A DNA stretch of 64,000 nucleotides from Acinetobacter lwoffii (GTDB lineage: Bacteria > Pseudomonadota > Gammaproteobacteria > Pseudomonadales > Moraxellaceae), in the NCBI RefSeq assembly GCF_022967985.1, contig NZ_JALJVC010000005.1:62001-126000 (forward strand). The letters run 5' to 3'. The translations under genes were made by a program, and so were the position numbers. The notes below the pieces were generated by a model. It was not told the DNA's origin, made no database searches, and worked only from the letters and a program-made list of their open reading frames with translations. Shown one piece after another: positions 10,414 through 19,583 of the stretch (position 1 is its first letter; each line of letters opens with the position of its first letter).

Positions 10414-11010
10414 TTGGTGCGTGACGTGTTTGAGAAGTTAGCAGAACAAAGCCTGAGGCTGATGGGTTGGGAAATTGATAACCATTGGCCCTTAGATTTA
10501 GACCAATGTGTCATGATTGCTGCGCCTCATACCAGTAATTGGGATGCACTGTATGCGCGACTGGCCTTAAAAGCATTAGGCGTGAATGTTCGCTTAACCA
10601 TTAAAGACAGTTATATGAAATTGCCATTTGGACCTTTTGTGCGTGCTATGGGCGGTATCGGGATTGATCGCCGTCCTAAACAGCCGGGGGAGCCTAGTCC
10701 GAGTATGGTTCAGGTGATGACGGAATTATTCAAGACCCATCCTAAACTGGTGATGCTGGTCACGCCAGAAGCGACTCGTGCTAAACAGGAACAGTGGAAG
10801 ACAGGTTTTTATCATGTTGCGATTAATGCAGGTGTGCCGATTGCATTGGCCTATATGGATTATGAGAAGAAGAAAACTGGTGTAGGTAAAATTGTTTATC
10901 CGACAGGGGATTATGAAAAAGACATGGCAGAAATCATGGCATTTTATGCAGAGATTCAGCCAAAATTCCCTGAATGCTTCAGCGTAGATCAGCGCTATTA
11001 TCAGAATTAA
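10414..11010 (+). CDS. 1-acyl-sn-glycerol-3-phosphate acyltransferase-like protein (PlsC family)
   Basis: A 198-residue membrane-associated acyltransferase fold. The catalytic H-x4-D box reads H-T-S-N-W-D near residue 39, and the acceptor-binding motif appears as T-P-E-A-T-R-A-K near 114 (the usual form is EGTR). This matches the short PlsC-type proteins that lack an N-terminal membrane helix. The start is uncertain: TTG 10414, GTG 10417 and GTG 10426 are all in frame and none has a clear ribosome site. The acyl acceptor may be lysophosphatidate or another lysophospholipid. Confidence 0.82.
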   Translation: MVRDVFEKLAEQSLRLMGWEIDNHWPLDLDQCVMIAAPHTSNWDALYARLALKALGVNVRLTIKDSYMKLPFGPFVRAMGGIGIDRRPKQPGEPSPSMVQVMTELFKTHPKLVMLVTPEATRAKQEQWKTGFYHVAINAGVPIALAYMDYEKKKTGVGKIVYPTGDYEKDMAEIMAFYAEIQPKFPECFSVDQRYYQN

Positions 11011-11020
11011 AATTGAGTTG

Positions 11021-11051
11021 AAAAAAAGCAGGAAAATTCTCCTGCTTTTTT
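11021..11051. terminator. Rho-independent terminator
   Basis: AAAGCAGGA and TCCTGCTTT pair around AAAT, with A7 before and a T6 run after. It serves the acyltransferase gene and the convergent lipoprotein gene. Confidence 0.9.
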
Positions 11052-11081
11052 ATTGCCTAATCATCATGAAGATTGACAGAC

Positions 11082-11408
11082 TTAAGATGCATTTTCAGAA
11101 GCGGGTAAAATTCCACCCAGATTTTGGCAGGCATCTTTATAAAGATCATATTGTTGCTCCACCACTTCATGCAGTGGCAGGTCAAACAGCTCTTCACCTT
11201 GATGATACTGTTTGATATAAGACTCGACTTTGGATTTGCTGCTATACAACATCTGCTGATAATAGTCGGTCATACTGCTATGTGGCATTTGGGCGGTATC
11301 TACCTTGGCACAATGGAAATTTTGCAGTAATTGTTCTGATTTTTTCAAATCGCTGGACATACAACCTGCCAGTAGCAAGGTACTGAGCAATGTCGTGATA
11401 AATTTCAT
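11082..11408 (-). CDS. Small uncharacterised lipoprotein
   Basis: A 108-residue protein starting M-K-F-I-T-T-L-L-S, with lipobox L-A-G-C (Cys16). The frame is open 11 codons further upstream, but the signal peptide only makes sense from ATG 11408. The mature part is predicted helical and rich in Tyr and Gln, with two Cys residues (in N-F-H-C-A-K and K-D-A-C-Q-N) that could pair in the periplasm. No known domain is recognised. Monocistronic and convergent with the acyltransferase gene. Confidence 0.72.
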   Translation of the reverse strand: MKFITTLLSTLLLAGCMSSDLKKSEQLLQNFHCAKVDTAQMPHSSMTDYYQQMLYSSKSKVESYIKQYHQGEELFDLPLHEVVEQQYDLYKDACQNLGGILPASENAS

Positions 11409-11542
11409 GGAAAGTAGACTAAAGGCTTTATGGGAGCGCACTATTGTAGAAGTAAAACCCGGTCACAAAACCTTTTTAATCTACCAAATGGTTAAAAAAT
11501 AGAACAACAGAATTTGAAAATTCAAGTCCATTCTCTAAACAT

Positions 11543-12304
11543 TTAACCTTTGACCAAGCCACCATCTACAATCAGGTTTTGTCCTGTGACGGCACGTGAA
11601 TAAGGTGACAAAAACATCAGGATTGCAGCAGCAAATTCTTCTGGTGTAATTACGCGGCGTAAAGGCGTCGATTGAGCAATCAGGTCAAAGACAATGTCAG
11701 GTGTGGCCTTACTGGCATCCGTGGTTTGTAACAGGCCACCAGAGAGCATATTCACATTGATGCCATATTGTCCCAAGTCCTGCGCCGTGGTGCGGGTAAA
11801 GGCCAATAATGCAGCTTTGGCAGTGGTATAGTCATGATAAGGAACCACCGGATTTTGCACCAGGTTTGTACCAATATTCACGATCCGGCCAAACCCTGCC
11901 TGTTTCATATCATCCAGTGCGGCTTGTGTAGTATTTAAGGCAGCCTGTACTGCACCGCTAAATTGCCGTTGCAACATATCCCAAGTCAGCGTTTCTACTT
12001 TAGGGCGTGCATCACCATTAAATTCAAATTGAATCAGTGCGTTATTGATTACAGCATGAATCGCTTCCCCAAAATGGGTTTTAGCTGCGGCAAATAAAGC
12101 GCGGACCTGATCAGTTTGAGTGACATCTGCCTGATAAATAAATACCTGTTCAGGATACTGCTGGGCCAGCTGTTCAGCTTGCTGCTGACTGCTATGATAA
12201 TTGACGACCACGCGCGCGCCCTCAGCCAGTAAAGCCTGAGTAATGGCTAAACCCAAACCACGTGCACCACCAGTAACAAGAACAATCTGATCACGAATCT
12301 GCAT
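11543..12304 (-). CDS. Short-chain dehydrogenase/reductase (3-oxoacyl-ACP reductase-like)
   Basis: A 253-residue classical SDR with the Rossmann cofactor motif T-G-G-A-R-G-L-G (11-18), the N-N-A motif (87-89) and the catalytic Y-x3-K (Tyr159, Lys163). The residue 13 before Tyr, where classical SDRs carry catalytic Ser, is Thr146 (I-G-T-N); Thr can substitute but is less usual. The C-terminal V-D-G-G is conserved. Closest in style to FabG-like reductases, but no fatty-acid genes are nearby, so the substrate is not assigned. NADP preference is plausible from the Arg in the first glycine motif. Confidence 0.85.
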   Translation of the reverse strand: MQIRDQIVLVTGGARGLGLAITQALLAEGARVVVNYHSSQQQAEQLAQQYPEQVFIYQADVTQTDQVRALFAAAKTHFGEAIHAVINNALIQFEFNGDARPKVETLTWDMLQRQFSGAVQAALNTTQAALDDMKQAGFGRIVNIGTNLVQNPVVPYHDYTTAKAALLAFTRTTAQDLGQYGINVNMLSGGLLQTTDASKATPDIVFDLIAQSTPLRRVITPEEFAAAILMFLSPYSRAVTGQNLIVDGGLVKG

Positions 12305-12402
12305 AATGATGATCTATATTTACAAAGATTGGCCTTAACATAGCAGTTATTTCACCGGATTCAAGCTTTAGCGGGGAAGACAGACTCGGCTTGATCTTGT
12401 GT

Positions 12403-13137
12403 TTAAATGAATTGGGACGCTAATAGAAAACAGCCTGCACTAAAGAGTAAACTTAAGATCATGCGTTTGAACAGTAATTCCGAAATTTTATAAAATAGTT
12501 TTGCGCCTAAAATTGCCGGAATACTCACAAAAACAATCAGCAAGGCCATATAGGGTAAATGGCTTTGATTGATCAGGCCTTGCCATACATAAGTACCCAG
12601 CGTGAAAAGCTGAATTGCAAAATTAAAGTGCCGTAAAATATAGCGCTGCTGGGTTTTGGGTAATTGTTTTAACATCACCCAGACCGAAGGAATAGCACCG
12701 CAAAAACCGCCCAGTCCTCCTAAAATTCCGCCAATAAAACCGATGCAGCTATCAGTCAATTTTCCTGAATGCTGAATTGTTTTGAATTGCGGATTGAATA
12801 GCATCACCGGACACCACAGTACCAGAAAAAATCCCAAGATCATCTTAAAGGTATCTGCTTGAATGATCTGCAACAGATAAGTACCCAGCGGCACGCCAAT
12901 CAGACCAGCAATCAGATAAGGCAGCACCAACTGCCTGGATAAAACTAGCTGCTTTTTTTCCTGACTGAGTGAAATCACATGACTCCAGATCGAGGCAAAT
13001 ACCAGCAAGGGCGCGGCCAGTTGCGGAGGCAGCACCCAGACCCAGAAAGACATGGCGATCAGGGCAAAGGCAAAGCCGGTCAGCCCCTGGACAAAACCTG
13101 CGACCATTGCACCAAGAATAAATAACAGCCAAGTCAT
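12403..13137 (-). CDS. TauE/SafE-family sulfite/organosulfonate permease-like membrane protein
   Basis: A 244-residue integral membrane protein with about seven or eight hydrophobic segments. It begins with the family's repeated element near G-A-M-V-A-G-F-V-Q-G-L-T-G-F-A-F, and a second copy, G-G-I-L-G-G-L-G-G-F-C-G-A-I-P, lies near residues 130-150. This two-fold repeat is the hallmark of TauE/SafE anion exporters. No sulfur-metabolism gene is adjacent, so the transported compound is open. Same strand as the SDR gene, with about 100 nt between them. Confidence 0.85.
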   Translation of the reverse strand: MTWLLFILGAMVAGFVQGLTGFAFALIAMSFWVWVLPPQLAAPLLVFASIWSHVISLSQEKKQLVLSRQLVLPYLIAGLIGVPLGTYLLQIIQADTFKMILGFFLVLWCPVMLFNPQFKTIQHSGKLTDSCIGFIGGILGGLGGFCGAIPSVWVMLKQLPKTQQRYILRHFNFAIQLFTLGTYVWQGLINQSHLPYMALLIVFVSIPAILGAKLFYKISELLFKRMILSLLFSAGCFLLASQFI

Positions 13138-13280
13138 AAAGATCAGGTCATAAGCAAAGGCAGCAGTATTCTCAAGATTTAAACAAAAGCCAAGCTTCCA
13201 TTTAGCTGGATTTATGCAAATGAAAGTTCAAATTCTCATAAAAGCATGAATGCTAATTAAGAAAAAAGAGGTTTACGGCC

Positions 13281-13300
13281 ATGCATAAAACATGCATAAA
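13281..13300 (+). repeat. Short direct repeat ATGCATAAA
   Basis: ATGCATAAA occurs at 13281-13289 and again at 13292-13300, an 11-nt period that puts both copies on the same face of the helix. It lies about 84-103 nt before the small lipoprotein start and may be an operator. Confidence 0.3.
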
Positions 13301-13383
13301 TCTCTACAAGAGTGCAACAATGGCTCCGTTCACTCTCCATGAACTCGCCTGATACTGACAGAGTGCAGTAAGAGGTGATGGAC

Positions 13384-13596
13384 ATGATGAAAAAAGTGAT
13401 ATTACTTTCTGTATTGGCTGTGTCATTAACCGGTTGTGTGGTTGATCCTTGGGATGATGATTATCGTGGCAACAGAGATCGTAATGGACATTATGATCGA
13501 GACCACAGAAATCATGACTGGAAAAATAAGGACCATAAAGATCATCGGGATTGGAAACGTGACCGAGATAACCGCGACTGGCGCCGTGATCGTTAA
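13384..13596 (+). CDS. Small lipoprotein with Asp/His/Arg-rich tail
   Basis: A 70-residue protein starting M-M-K-K-V-I-L-L with a type II signal peptide and lipobox L-T-G-C. The mature part of about 50 residues is almost entirely Asp, His, Arg, Lys, Asn and Trp, in repeating D-R-D / H-R-D-W-K units. ATG 13384 is preferred over GTG 13375 because AGAGG (13371-13375) is then 8 nt upstream; ATG 13387 is also possible. The His/Asp content suggests metal binding or interaction with a charged surface, but that is inference. It has its own terminator. Confidence 0.7.
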   Translation: MMKKVILLSVLAVSLTGCVVDPWDDDYRGNRDRNGHYDRDHRNHDWKNKDHKDHRDWKRDRDNRDWRRDR

Positions 13597-13628
13597 TCAC
13601 AGTCTTTAAATTTGACTGACTACAATGA

Positions 13629-13660
13629 CAAAAAGGATTCCACTGAGGAATCCTTTTTTA
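13629..13660. terminator. Rho-independent terminator, bidirectional
   Basis: AAAAAGGATTCC and GGAATCCTTTTTT pair perfectly around ACTGA. It separates the small lipoprotein gene from convergent rsmD. Confidence 0.93.
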
Positions 13661-13683
13661 ATGGCTCTTCAAAACAATTTAAA

Positions 13684-14241
13684 TCAAGAAATACTTTTTT
13701 GATAAAGCCCCGCACGAACTGTACCGGCTTTGGTATTTTTAATTAAACGCCATGAGGACGGTAATTTAAGTAATTGTAAATCACGATCTGCTTCTACATA
13801 AATATAGGCATTGTCCTTGATCAGAGGATCTGCCTTTAGCGCTAGTTCTTCCCATAAATCCAGGCTATATGGCGGATCTAGAAAAACCAGATCAAACTGT
13901 GCCTGAAGGGTAGACAAAGCTTGCTGCGCCGTAGCCACTTTTAATTGTGCACGTGCTTTGGTGACTTTTAAAAGTTCCAGATTTTGGGTCAGAAATTGTG
14001 CCTGAGTACGATCCGGCTCAATCATCACCACTGATGCAGCACCACGCGATAATGCCTCAAACGCCAATGCCCCAGAGCCAGCACAAATATCCAACACCTG
14101 TGCATTTTGTACATCCCACATCAGCCAGTTAAACAGTGTTTCCCGAACACGGTCAGGCGTCGGGCGCAAACCCTCAATGCTGGCAAAAGGCAGTTGGCGG
14201 CGTTTCCAGTCACCACCAATAATTCGAAGCTGGTTTTTCAT
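13684..14241 (-). CDS. rsmD: 16S rRNA (guanine(966)-N2)-methyltransferase RsmD
   Basis: A 185-residue Rossmann-fold methyltransferase that modifies G966 of 16S rRNA. The characteristic N-terminus I-I-G-G-D-W-K-R-R-Q-L, the R-P-T-P-D-R-V-R-E-T-L-F-N-W segment, SAM motif I (D-I-C-A-G-S-G-A-L) and the catalytic D-P-P-Y near residues 122-125 are all present. The ATG lies 2 nt past the mrdA stop, so the two genes are tightly coupled; this partner is unusual, because rsmD more often sits beside ftsY or coaD. Confidence 0.96.
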   Translation of the reverse strand: MKNQLRIIGGDWKRRQLPFASIEGLRPTPDRVRETLFNWLMWDVQNAQVLDICAGSGALAFEALSRGAASVVMIEPDRTQAQFLTQNLELLKVTKARAQLKVATAQQALSTLQAQFDLVFLDPPYSLDLWEELALKADPLIKDNAYIYVEADRDLQLLKLPSSWRLIKNTKAGTVRAGLYQKSIS

Positions 14242-14243
14242 CT

Positions 14244-16295
14244 TTAATCTCGCTCTACCGGTGTCGGAGCAGGTGTTGCTGCGGGAGATGCAGCCGTATT
14301 TGCCGCAGTCGGAGCAGCAGTGTCGGGCTGGTCACTGGCTGGAACGGCACTAGATGCTGCATCTTGACTTAACATGCCTGCACCACTTGGTAATTCAGCT
14401 GGCTTGATTCCGGCCGTCATCAGACCACCATTTAATTGGTGACCTTGTGGGCGTACCGGATTTTTATCTTTATGCAGTAACCAATAATCAAAAATTGGAC
14501 GGGCCAGAGCCGTTGCGGCACTACCACCGCGACCATTTTCCAGAATAACTGCAATCGCAATTTCAGGATTTTCAGCAGGTGCAAAACCGACAAACAGGCC
14601 ATGATCCAGCTGACGATCGGTCAATAAGGATTCATTATAGCGCTTGCCCTGAGCAATACTTTTCACCTGTGCCGTACCGGTTTTTCCGGCAATAGAATAT
14701 TGTAAGCCGCTTTTAATGCCTCGGCCTGTACCGGATTGAATCACGTCTACCATCGCATCACGCATCTTGATCCAGTCTTCTTCCTGACCGTTAAAATCGA
14801 TCTTGCCATGCGTGCCATTATGCACCTTGAATGGTTTGGCACCGCGACTTTCGCGCAGAACATGGGGAATGACTTTATTGCCATGGTTGGCGGTAATGGC
14901 TGTGGCCATAGCCAGCTGCAATGGCGTTGAAGTAAAAGCACCCTGACCAATACTGACAGAAATGGTTTCACCACGTGACCATTTGGCCTTGCGGGTACGC
15001 ATTTTCCATTCCGGGTTTGGATACAGTCCTGAGCTTTCACTTGGTAAATCCACTCCGGTTTTTTCACCAAAGCCGAACTGACGCATCCAGGTGTTCATTT
15101 TTTCAATGCCCATCCGGTAGGACATCACATAGAAATAAGTATCACAAGAGACGACTTGGGCCTTATGCATATTTACTGCGCCATGCCCGGATTTTTTATG
15201 GTCACGGAAACGGTGACTGTCTCCCGGCAGGCTGAAATAACCCGGATCGGAAATCGTAGTATCCCAGTCGACCAGACCATGATGCAGACCACCGAGCGCA
15301 AACATTGGCTTGATAGTAGAGCCGGGCGGATAAACTCCTTGCACTGCACGGTTATATAAAGGTTGATCCAGATTATCACGCAGGAATGAATAATCTTTGG
15401 TACTGATCCCAGTCACAAACAGATTCGGGTTAAAACTTGGACTGGAGACCAGCGCCAGAATTTCCCCAGTTTTGGGATTCATCGCTACAATTGCGCCACG
15501 ACGCCCAGCCAGCTGTTCTGAAGCTACTACCTGTAAGCCGTAATCCAGTGACAGGAACAGGTCGTTACCGCGCACCGGATCCTTGCGGCCCAGATGACGT
15601 AGCACATTACCAAAGGCATCGGCCTCTACCGATTCATTTCCTGGTACACCATGCAGAAGCTCTTCATATGATTTTTCCACCCCGATCTTTCCGATCAGGT
15701 TGGTTCCGGCGTAGAGATCCTTATCAATGGCTTTCAGTTCTTTGTCATTAATACGACCAACATAGCCAATCACATGTGCGAACAGATCGCCATGCGGATA
15801 GTAGCGGGTCATCTGGGTTTCAATATTCACGCCCGGAAACTGATATTTAACTTCACTAAAACGGGCAATATCATTTTCGTTCAGATTGAGCTTGATTGAA
15901 ACCCGTTCGGTTTTACGCGCTGTTTTAATCCGGGTTTGAAAGCGTTCCAGGTCTTCTTCGGTCAGTTCCAGAATCGGTTTGAGGCGTTCGAGCGTTTGAT
16001 CGATATCCTGTACGTCGGCACGACTTAAAGTGGCAGTAAATACCGGATAGTTATCGGCCAGCAGAACGCCGTTTCGGTCATAAATATAACCGCGCGCTGG
16101 CGGCAAAGGTTGTAGACGAATCCGGTTTTCATCAGAAGCTGTAGTAAAGCTTTCAAAGTTGAACAGTTGCAAATAGGCATAGCGGCTGACCAGCAGCAGC
16201 ATAAAGAAAATGACAATCCCCATGGAAATCAAGACTCGACTGCGATAGATGCGCTTTTCTTGTTGTGCATTTTTTAAAGGAAAGTGCTGCTTCAT
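14244..16295 (-). CDS. mrdA: Penicillin-binding protein 2 (peptidoglycan D,D-transpeptidase MrdA)
   Basis: A 683-residue class B PBP that cross-links peptidoglycan in the elongasome. One N-terminal transmembrane helix (about 20-42) anchors it in the inner membrane. The dimerisation/pedestal region follows, then the transpeptidase domain with S-T-I-K (Ser326 nucleophile to Lys329), S-C-D (383-385) and K-T-G (538-540). The last 60 or so residues form an Ala/Pro/Thr-rich tail. I chose ATG 16295 because the frame upstream of it encodes unlike sequence and the cytosolic M-K-Q-H-F start fits. The partner rodA gene is not adjacent. Confidence 0.96.
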   Translation of the reverse strand: MKQHFPLKNAQQEKRIYRSRVLISMGIVIFFMLLLVSRYAYLQLFNFESFTTASDENRIRLQPLPPARGYIYDRNGVLLADNYPVFTATLSRADVQDIDQTLERLKPILELTEEDLERFQTRIKTARKTERVSIKLNLNENDIARFSEVKYQFPGVNIETQMTRYYPHGDLFAHVIGYVGRINDKELKAIDKDLYAGTNLIGKIGVEKSYEELLHGVPGNESVEADAFGNVLRHLGRKDPVRGNDLFLSLDYGLQVVASEQLAGRRGAIVAMNPKTGEILALVSSPSFNPNLFVTGISTKDYSFLRDNLDQPLYNRAVQGVYPPGSTIKPMFALGGLHHGLVDWDTTISDPGYFSLPGDSHRFRDHKKSGHGAVNMHKAQVVSCDTYFYVMSYRMGIEKMNTWMRQFGFGEKTGVDLPSESSGLYPNPEWKMRTRKAKWSRGETISVSIGQGAFTSTPLQLAMATAITANHGNKVIPHVLRESRGAKPFKVHNGTHGKIDFNGQEEDWIKMRDAMVDVIQSGTGRGIKSGLQYSIAGKTGTAQVKSIAQGKRYNESLLTDRQLDHGLFVGFAPAENPEIAIAVILENGRGGSAATALARPIFDYWLLHKDKNPVRPQGHQLNGGLMTAGIKPAELPSGAGMLSQDAASSAVPASDQPDTAAPTAANTAASPAATPAPTPVERD

Positions 16296-16533
16296 ACGCG
16301 ATCGACTTAAGACCTGAGAGTGGTAGAAAAGAATCAAAGTGGAGTATTCTAACGCAACTGCACTTGATTTGATAATGAAAAACTGCCCTTGCAATCAGTT
16401 CCTTTAAGCTTTGACTTTGCAGACATTAAAATTGTAAAGTGCTGTATATAAGAGTTGTGATAATTCTGCTAGAGTAAAATCTAATAAAAATAGGACTATA
16501 CCAAAAACTATAATTAAGGAAGATGGTGAAGGA

Positions 16534-17049
16534 ATGAACAAGGTTTACCCTTTGTTAGCTGCATTGTGGGCGAACGGGGCTTATGCACATGATCAGATTA
16601 ATAATACTGCAACCAAAATAGAGCCTGCTCAGGCAAAAGCCTTTAATGTGGGTGTTGGTTTTACCCAGAAATTACTGCATTTAAATACCGAATGGGTGAA
16701 CCCTTATGGGATTGCTTATGTGAAAGGTGGTGTTTTTCTGGATGATGATCGTACGATTGGCGGCCAGGCAGGCTTTCGTTATCCAGCACACCTCACCGGC
16801 AAAGACAAAAATGGTTATTATGTCGGGGTTTATGCCGGTCATATCGACAGCAAACAGGTTGATGGCGAGTATGAAGGCCGTTTAGGTGCTGGCGTTGATT
16901 TGGCCTATGTTTTGCTTAGTTCAGAACGGATCAGCAGTTTTAGTATCGGGATCGGTGCCGGAGAGAAACTCGAAGACCGAAATGGTCGTGCTGTGGCTGA
17001 AACAGAACCCCGGCTACAATTTTCCTATACTTTAAGTATCGGTTTATAG
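16534..17049 (+). CDS. Predicted outer-membrane beta-barrel protein (possibly YfaZ-like)
   Basis: A 171-residue protein with a short type I signal peptide ending A-Y-A (cleavage near residue 18). The mature part alternates hydrophobic and polar residues in Gly/Tyr-rich strands (G-V-G-F-T, Y-V-K-G-G-V-F, Y-Y-V-G-V-Y-A-G, F-S-I-G-I-G-A-G), and the C-terminus Q-F-S-Y-T-L-S-I-G-L has the pattern of a terminal barrel strand. Short Acinetobacter proteins of this kind are sometimes called YfaZ-like, but I cannot confirm the family. GGAAGATGGTGAAGG precedes the ATG. Monocistronic. Confidence 0.65.
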   Translation: MNKVYPLLAALWANGAYAHDQINNTATKIEPAQAKAFNVGVGFTQKLLHLNTEWVNPYGIAYVKGGVFLDDDRTIGGQAGFRYPAHLTGKDKNGYYVGVYAGHIDSKQVDGEYEGRLGAGVDLAYVLLSSERISSFSIGIGAGEKLEDRNGRAVAETEPRLQFSYTLSIGL

Positions 17050-17114
17050 ACAAAATATTCGACCTTATTAATATGTGTATTCTGTGAACAAAAAATTAAA
17101 TATGGAAGTTATGC

Positions 17115-18431
17115 ATGCTTGAGTACGTCAACGAGTTGTGGCAAACCTTTGTAAACCGCCCGGATTTTTGGGCCGTGCTCAGCATTATTCCAGTGACTGC
17201 ATTTGTAACCTGGGCTCACGTCTGGATGGCGCTGAAAATGGTCTTTTATCCGATCAATTTTTGGGGTTTCCATCTCGGGCCTTTACCTGTGGGCTGGCAA
17301 GGGATTGTGCCACGCAAAGCTGGACGTATTTCAGGCATTATTACCGATAACACACTGTCAAAATTAGGCTCTATCCGCGAATTTTTACAGGCGATGGATC
17401 CGGATGATATGGCACGCATCATTGGCGAGCAGGTCGGTTTCGAACTGGAACACCTGATCGATGAAGTGATGATGGATCGCAATGCGGTGCTCTGGGAAAA
17501 CCTACCTTTTGCTATTAAGCGCAGAATTTATGCACAAGCACAAAAACAAATGCCGGCAATTTTGCGTGAATTAGTGACTGAGCTGACCATGAACGTCGAG
17601 TCACTTGTGGATATGCGTGAAATGGTGGTCAGCCAGATGGAAGGTGACCGCCGGTTAATGGTGCGGATGTTCCTGAAAGTGGGTCAAAAAGAGATCAACT
17701 TTATCTGGCATATCAGTGCCCTCATCGGGATGTTCTTTGGTATCTTCCAAATGATTGTCTGGTTTGTGGTGCCGTGGCACTGGACCGTACCGTTCTGGGC
17801 GGCCATCTGGGGCTTTTTGACCAACTGGATCGCGATCTGGATGGTATTCAACCCGCTCTATCCACACCCGGTAAAGTACCCGCAATTCTTTGCCCGTACC
17901 ACAAACCGCAAATTTCCGTGGATTAAACCGGTCATTCCGCGTATTGGCACCTATAACATACAAGGCGCATTTATGAAACGTCAGGATGAAGTCTCTGACG
18001 TCTTCGCAAGTGTAGTCACAGAAGACCTTATTACGTTAAAATCGATCATGACCGAGATGATGTATGGCGGCAGAAAAGACAAAACCCGCCGCATTATCAA
18101 ACGTCATATTAATGAAATTATGGAAACACCCCTGGTTCGGACCTCTTTACAGCTGTCTTTAGGACCAAAAGAGTATGCAAAACTCAAGACGGACTTGATC
18201 GATCGCTCGATTGAAATTACGATGGTACCTGTATGCGACCCAGCATTTAATGCGAGCCGTGCACAGAAAATCTATCAAATGTTTAGAGACCGCATACGTG
18301 AGTTGACTCCGAAGGAGTTTCAGAATCTTTTACGTCCTGCATTTCAGGAAGATGAATGGATTCTGATTTTATTGGGTGGGGTAACCGGTTTTGTCGCGGG
18401 TTTAATCCATTTGTTTGTGGCTTTCTTATAA
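17115..18431 (+). CDS. DUF445-family membrane protein
   Basis: A 438-residue protein with an N-terminal membrane segment (about 18-40), a large soluble middle region, a second hydrophobic pair near residues 195-240 and a C-terminal membrane helix (V-T-G-F-V-A-G-L-I-H-L-F-V-A). The repeated pattern G-I-I-x-D-N-T-L near 75 and the arrangement of amphipathic blocks match DUF445 (YjiN/YheB-like). No biochemical role is established. It lies 75 nt upstream of adk with no clear terminator between. Confidence 0.8.
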   Translation: MLEYVNELWQTFVNRPDFWAVLSIIPVTAFVTWAHVWMALKMVFYPINFWGFHLGPLPVGWQGIVPRKAGRISGIITDNTLSKLGSIREFLQAMDPDDMARIIGEQVGFELEHLIDEVMMDRNAVLWENLPFAIKRRIYAQAQKQMPAILRELVTELTMNVESLVDMREMVVSQMEGDRRLMVRMFLKVGQKEINFIWHISALIGMFFGIFQMIVWFVVPWHWTVPFWAAIWGFLTNWIAIWMVFNPLYPHPVKYPQFFARTTNRKFPWIKPVIPRIGTYNIQGAFMKRQDEVSDVFASVVTEDLITLKSIMTEMMYGGRKDKTRRIIKRHINEIMETPLVRTSLQLSLGPKEYAKLKTDLIDRSIEITMVPVCDPAFNASRAQKIYQMFRDRIRELTPKEFQNLLRPAFQEDEWILILLGGVTGFVAGLIHLFVAFL

Positions 18432-18494
18432 TGAGATGTCGGGGGACACAATCAGGTGATTGTGGTCGTGGCGTCATACATATTGTTTAAATGA

Positions 18495-19166
<672 letters not shown>

Positions 19167-19192
19167 TCGGCTGACGATGATTTTGACAATCG

Positions 19193-19225
19193 GAGAGCCC
19201 TAAGTCATATTAGGGCTCTTTTTTA
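19193..19225 (+). terminator. Rho-independent terminator of adk
   Basis: AGAGCCCTAA pairs with TTAGGGCTCT around GTCATA, followed by T6. It lies just upstream of the next small gene's start. Confidence 0.92.
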
Positions 19226-19254
19226 TTGCGTATTTGAACAGGGTACTTGTTGCT

Positions 19255-19467
19255 ATGAAATTTGGCGTATTGGTATTGATGGTAGTCTTTCTGGCAGTAT
19301 TGGTAGGTCTGTTCTATTTCAGTTTTAAAATGCTCAACAAAGTACGTCAGGAAGAACGTGCTGAAAATGCAGCAAAGCGACCTGAGCGCCAGCTCCATCC
19401 AAAATTACAAGCCGAACTTGAACAGCGCAAGCAGCAGGAAAAGGCTGAACAAGATCAGGATAAATAA
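19255..19467 (+). CDS. Small single-pass membrane protein
   Basis: A 70-residue protein starting M-K-F-G-V-L-V-L-M, with one strongly hydrophobic helix (about 3-26). A highly charged Glu/Lys/Arg/Gln tail follows that is predicted to be helical, possibly coiled-coil. The frame is open to TTG 19234, but the hydrophobic helix at the very N-terminus favours ATG 19255. The tail ends in repeated Glu-Gln-Lys. The topology suggests a cytoplasmic tail. No family is recognised; function unknown. Confidence 0.6.
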   Translation: MKFGVLVLMVVFLAVLVGLFYFSFKMLNKVRQEERAENAAKRPERQLHPKLQAELEQRKQQEKAEQDQDK

Positions 19468-19529
19468 TCCATAATAGTTCAGCTCAGCTAAGAATTTGGT
19501 TTGAACGAAAAGCACTCTTCTCATAGTCG

Positions 19530-19563
19530 ATAAAAAGGTGACACATTGGTCACCTATTTTTAT
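19530..19563. terminator. Rho-independent terminator, bidirectional
   Basis: AGGTGAC and GTCACCT pair around ACATTG, with A5 to the left and T5 (after one A) to the right. It separates the small membrane protein gene and convergent nth. Confidence 0.8.
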
Positions 19564-19583
19564 CCCAGCTTGATCACGCCGTT

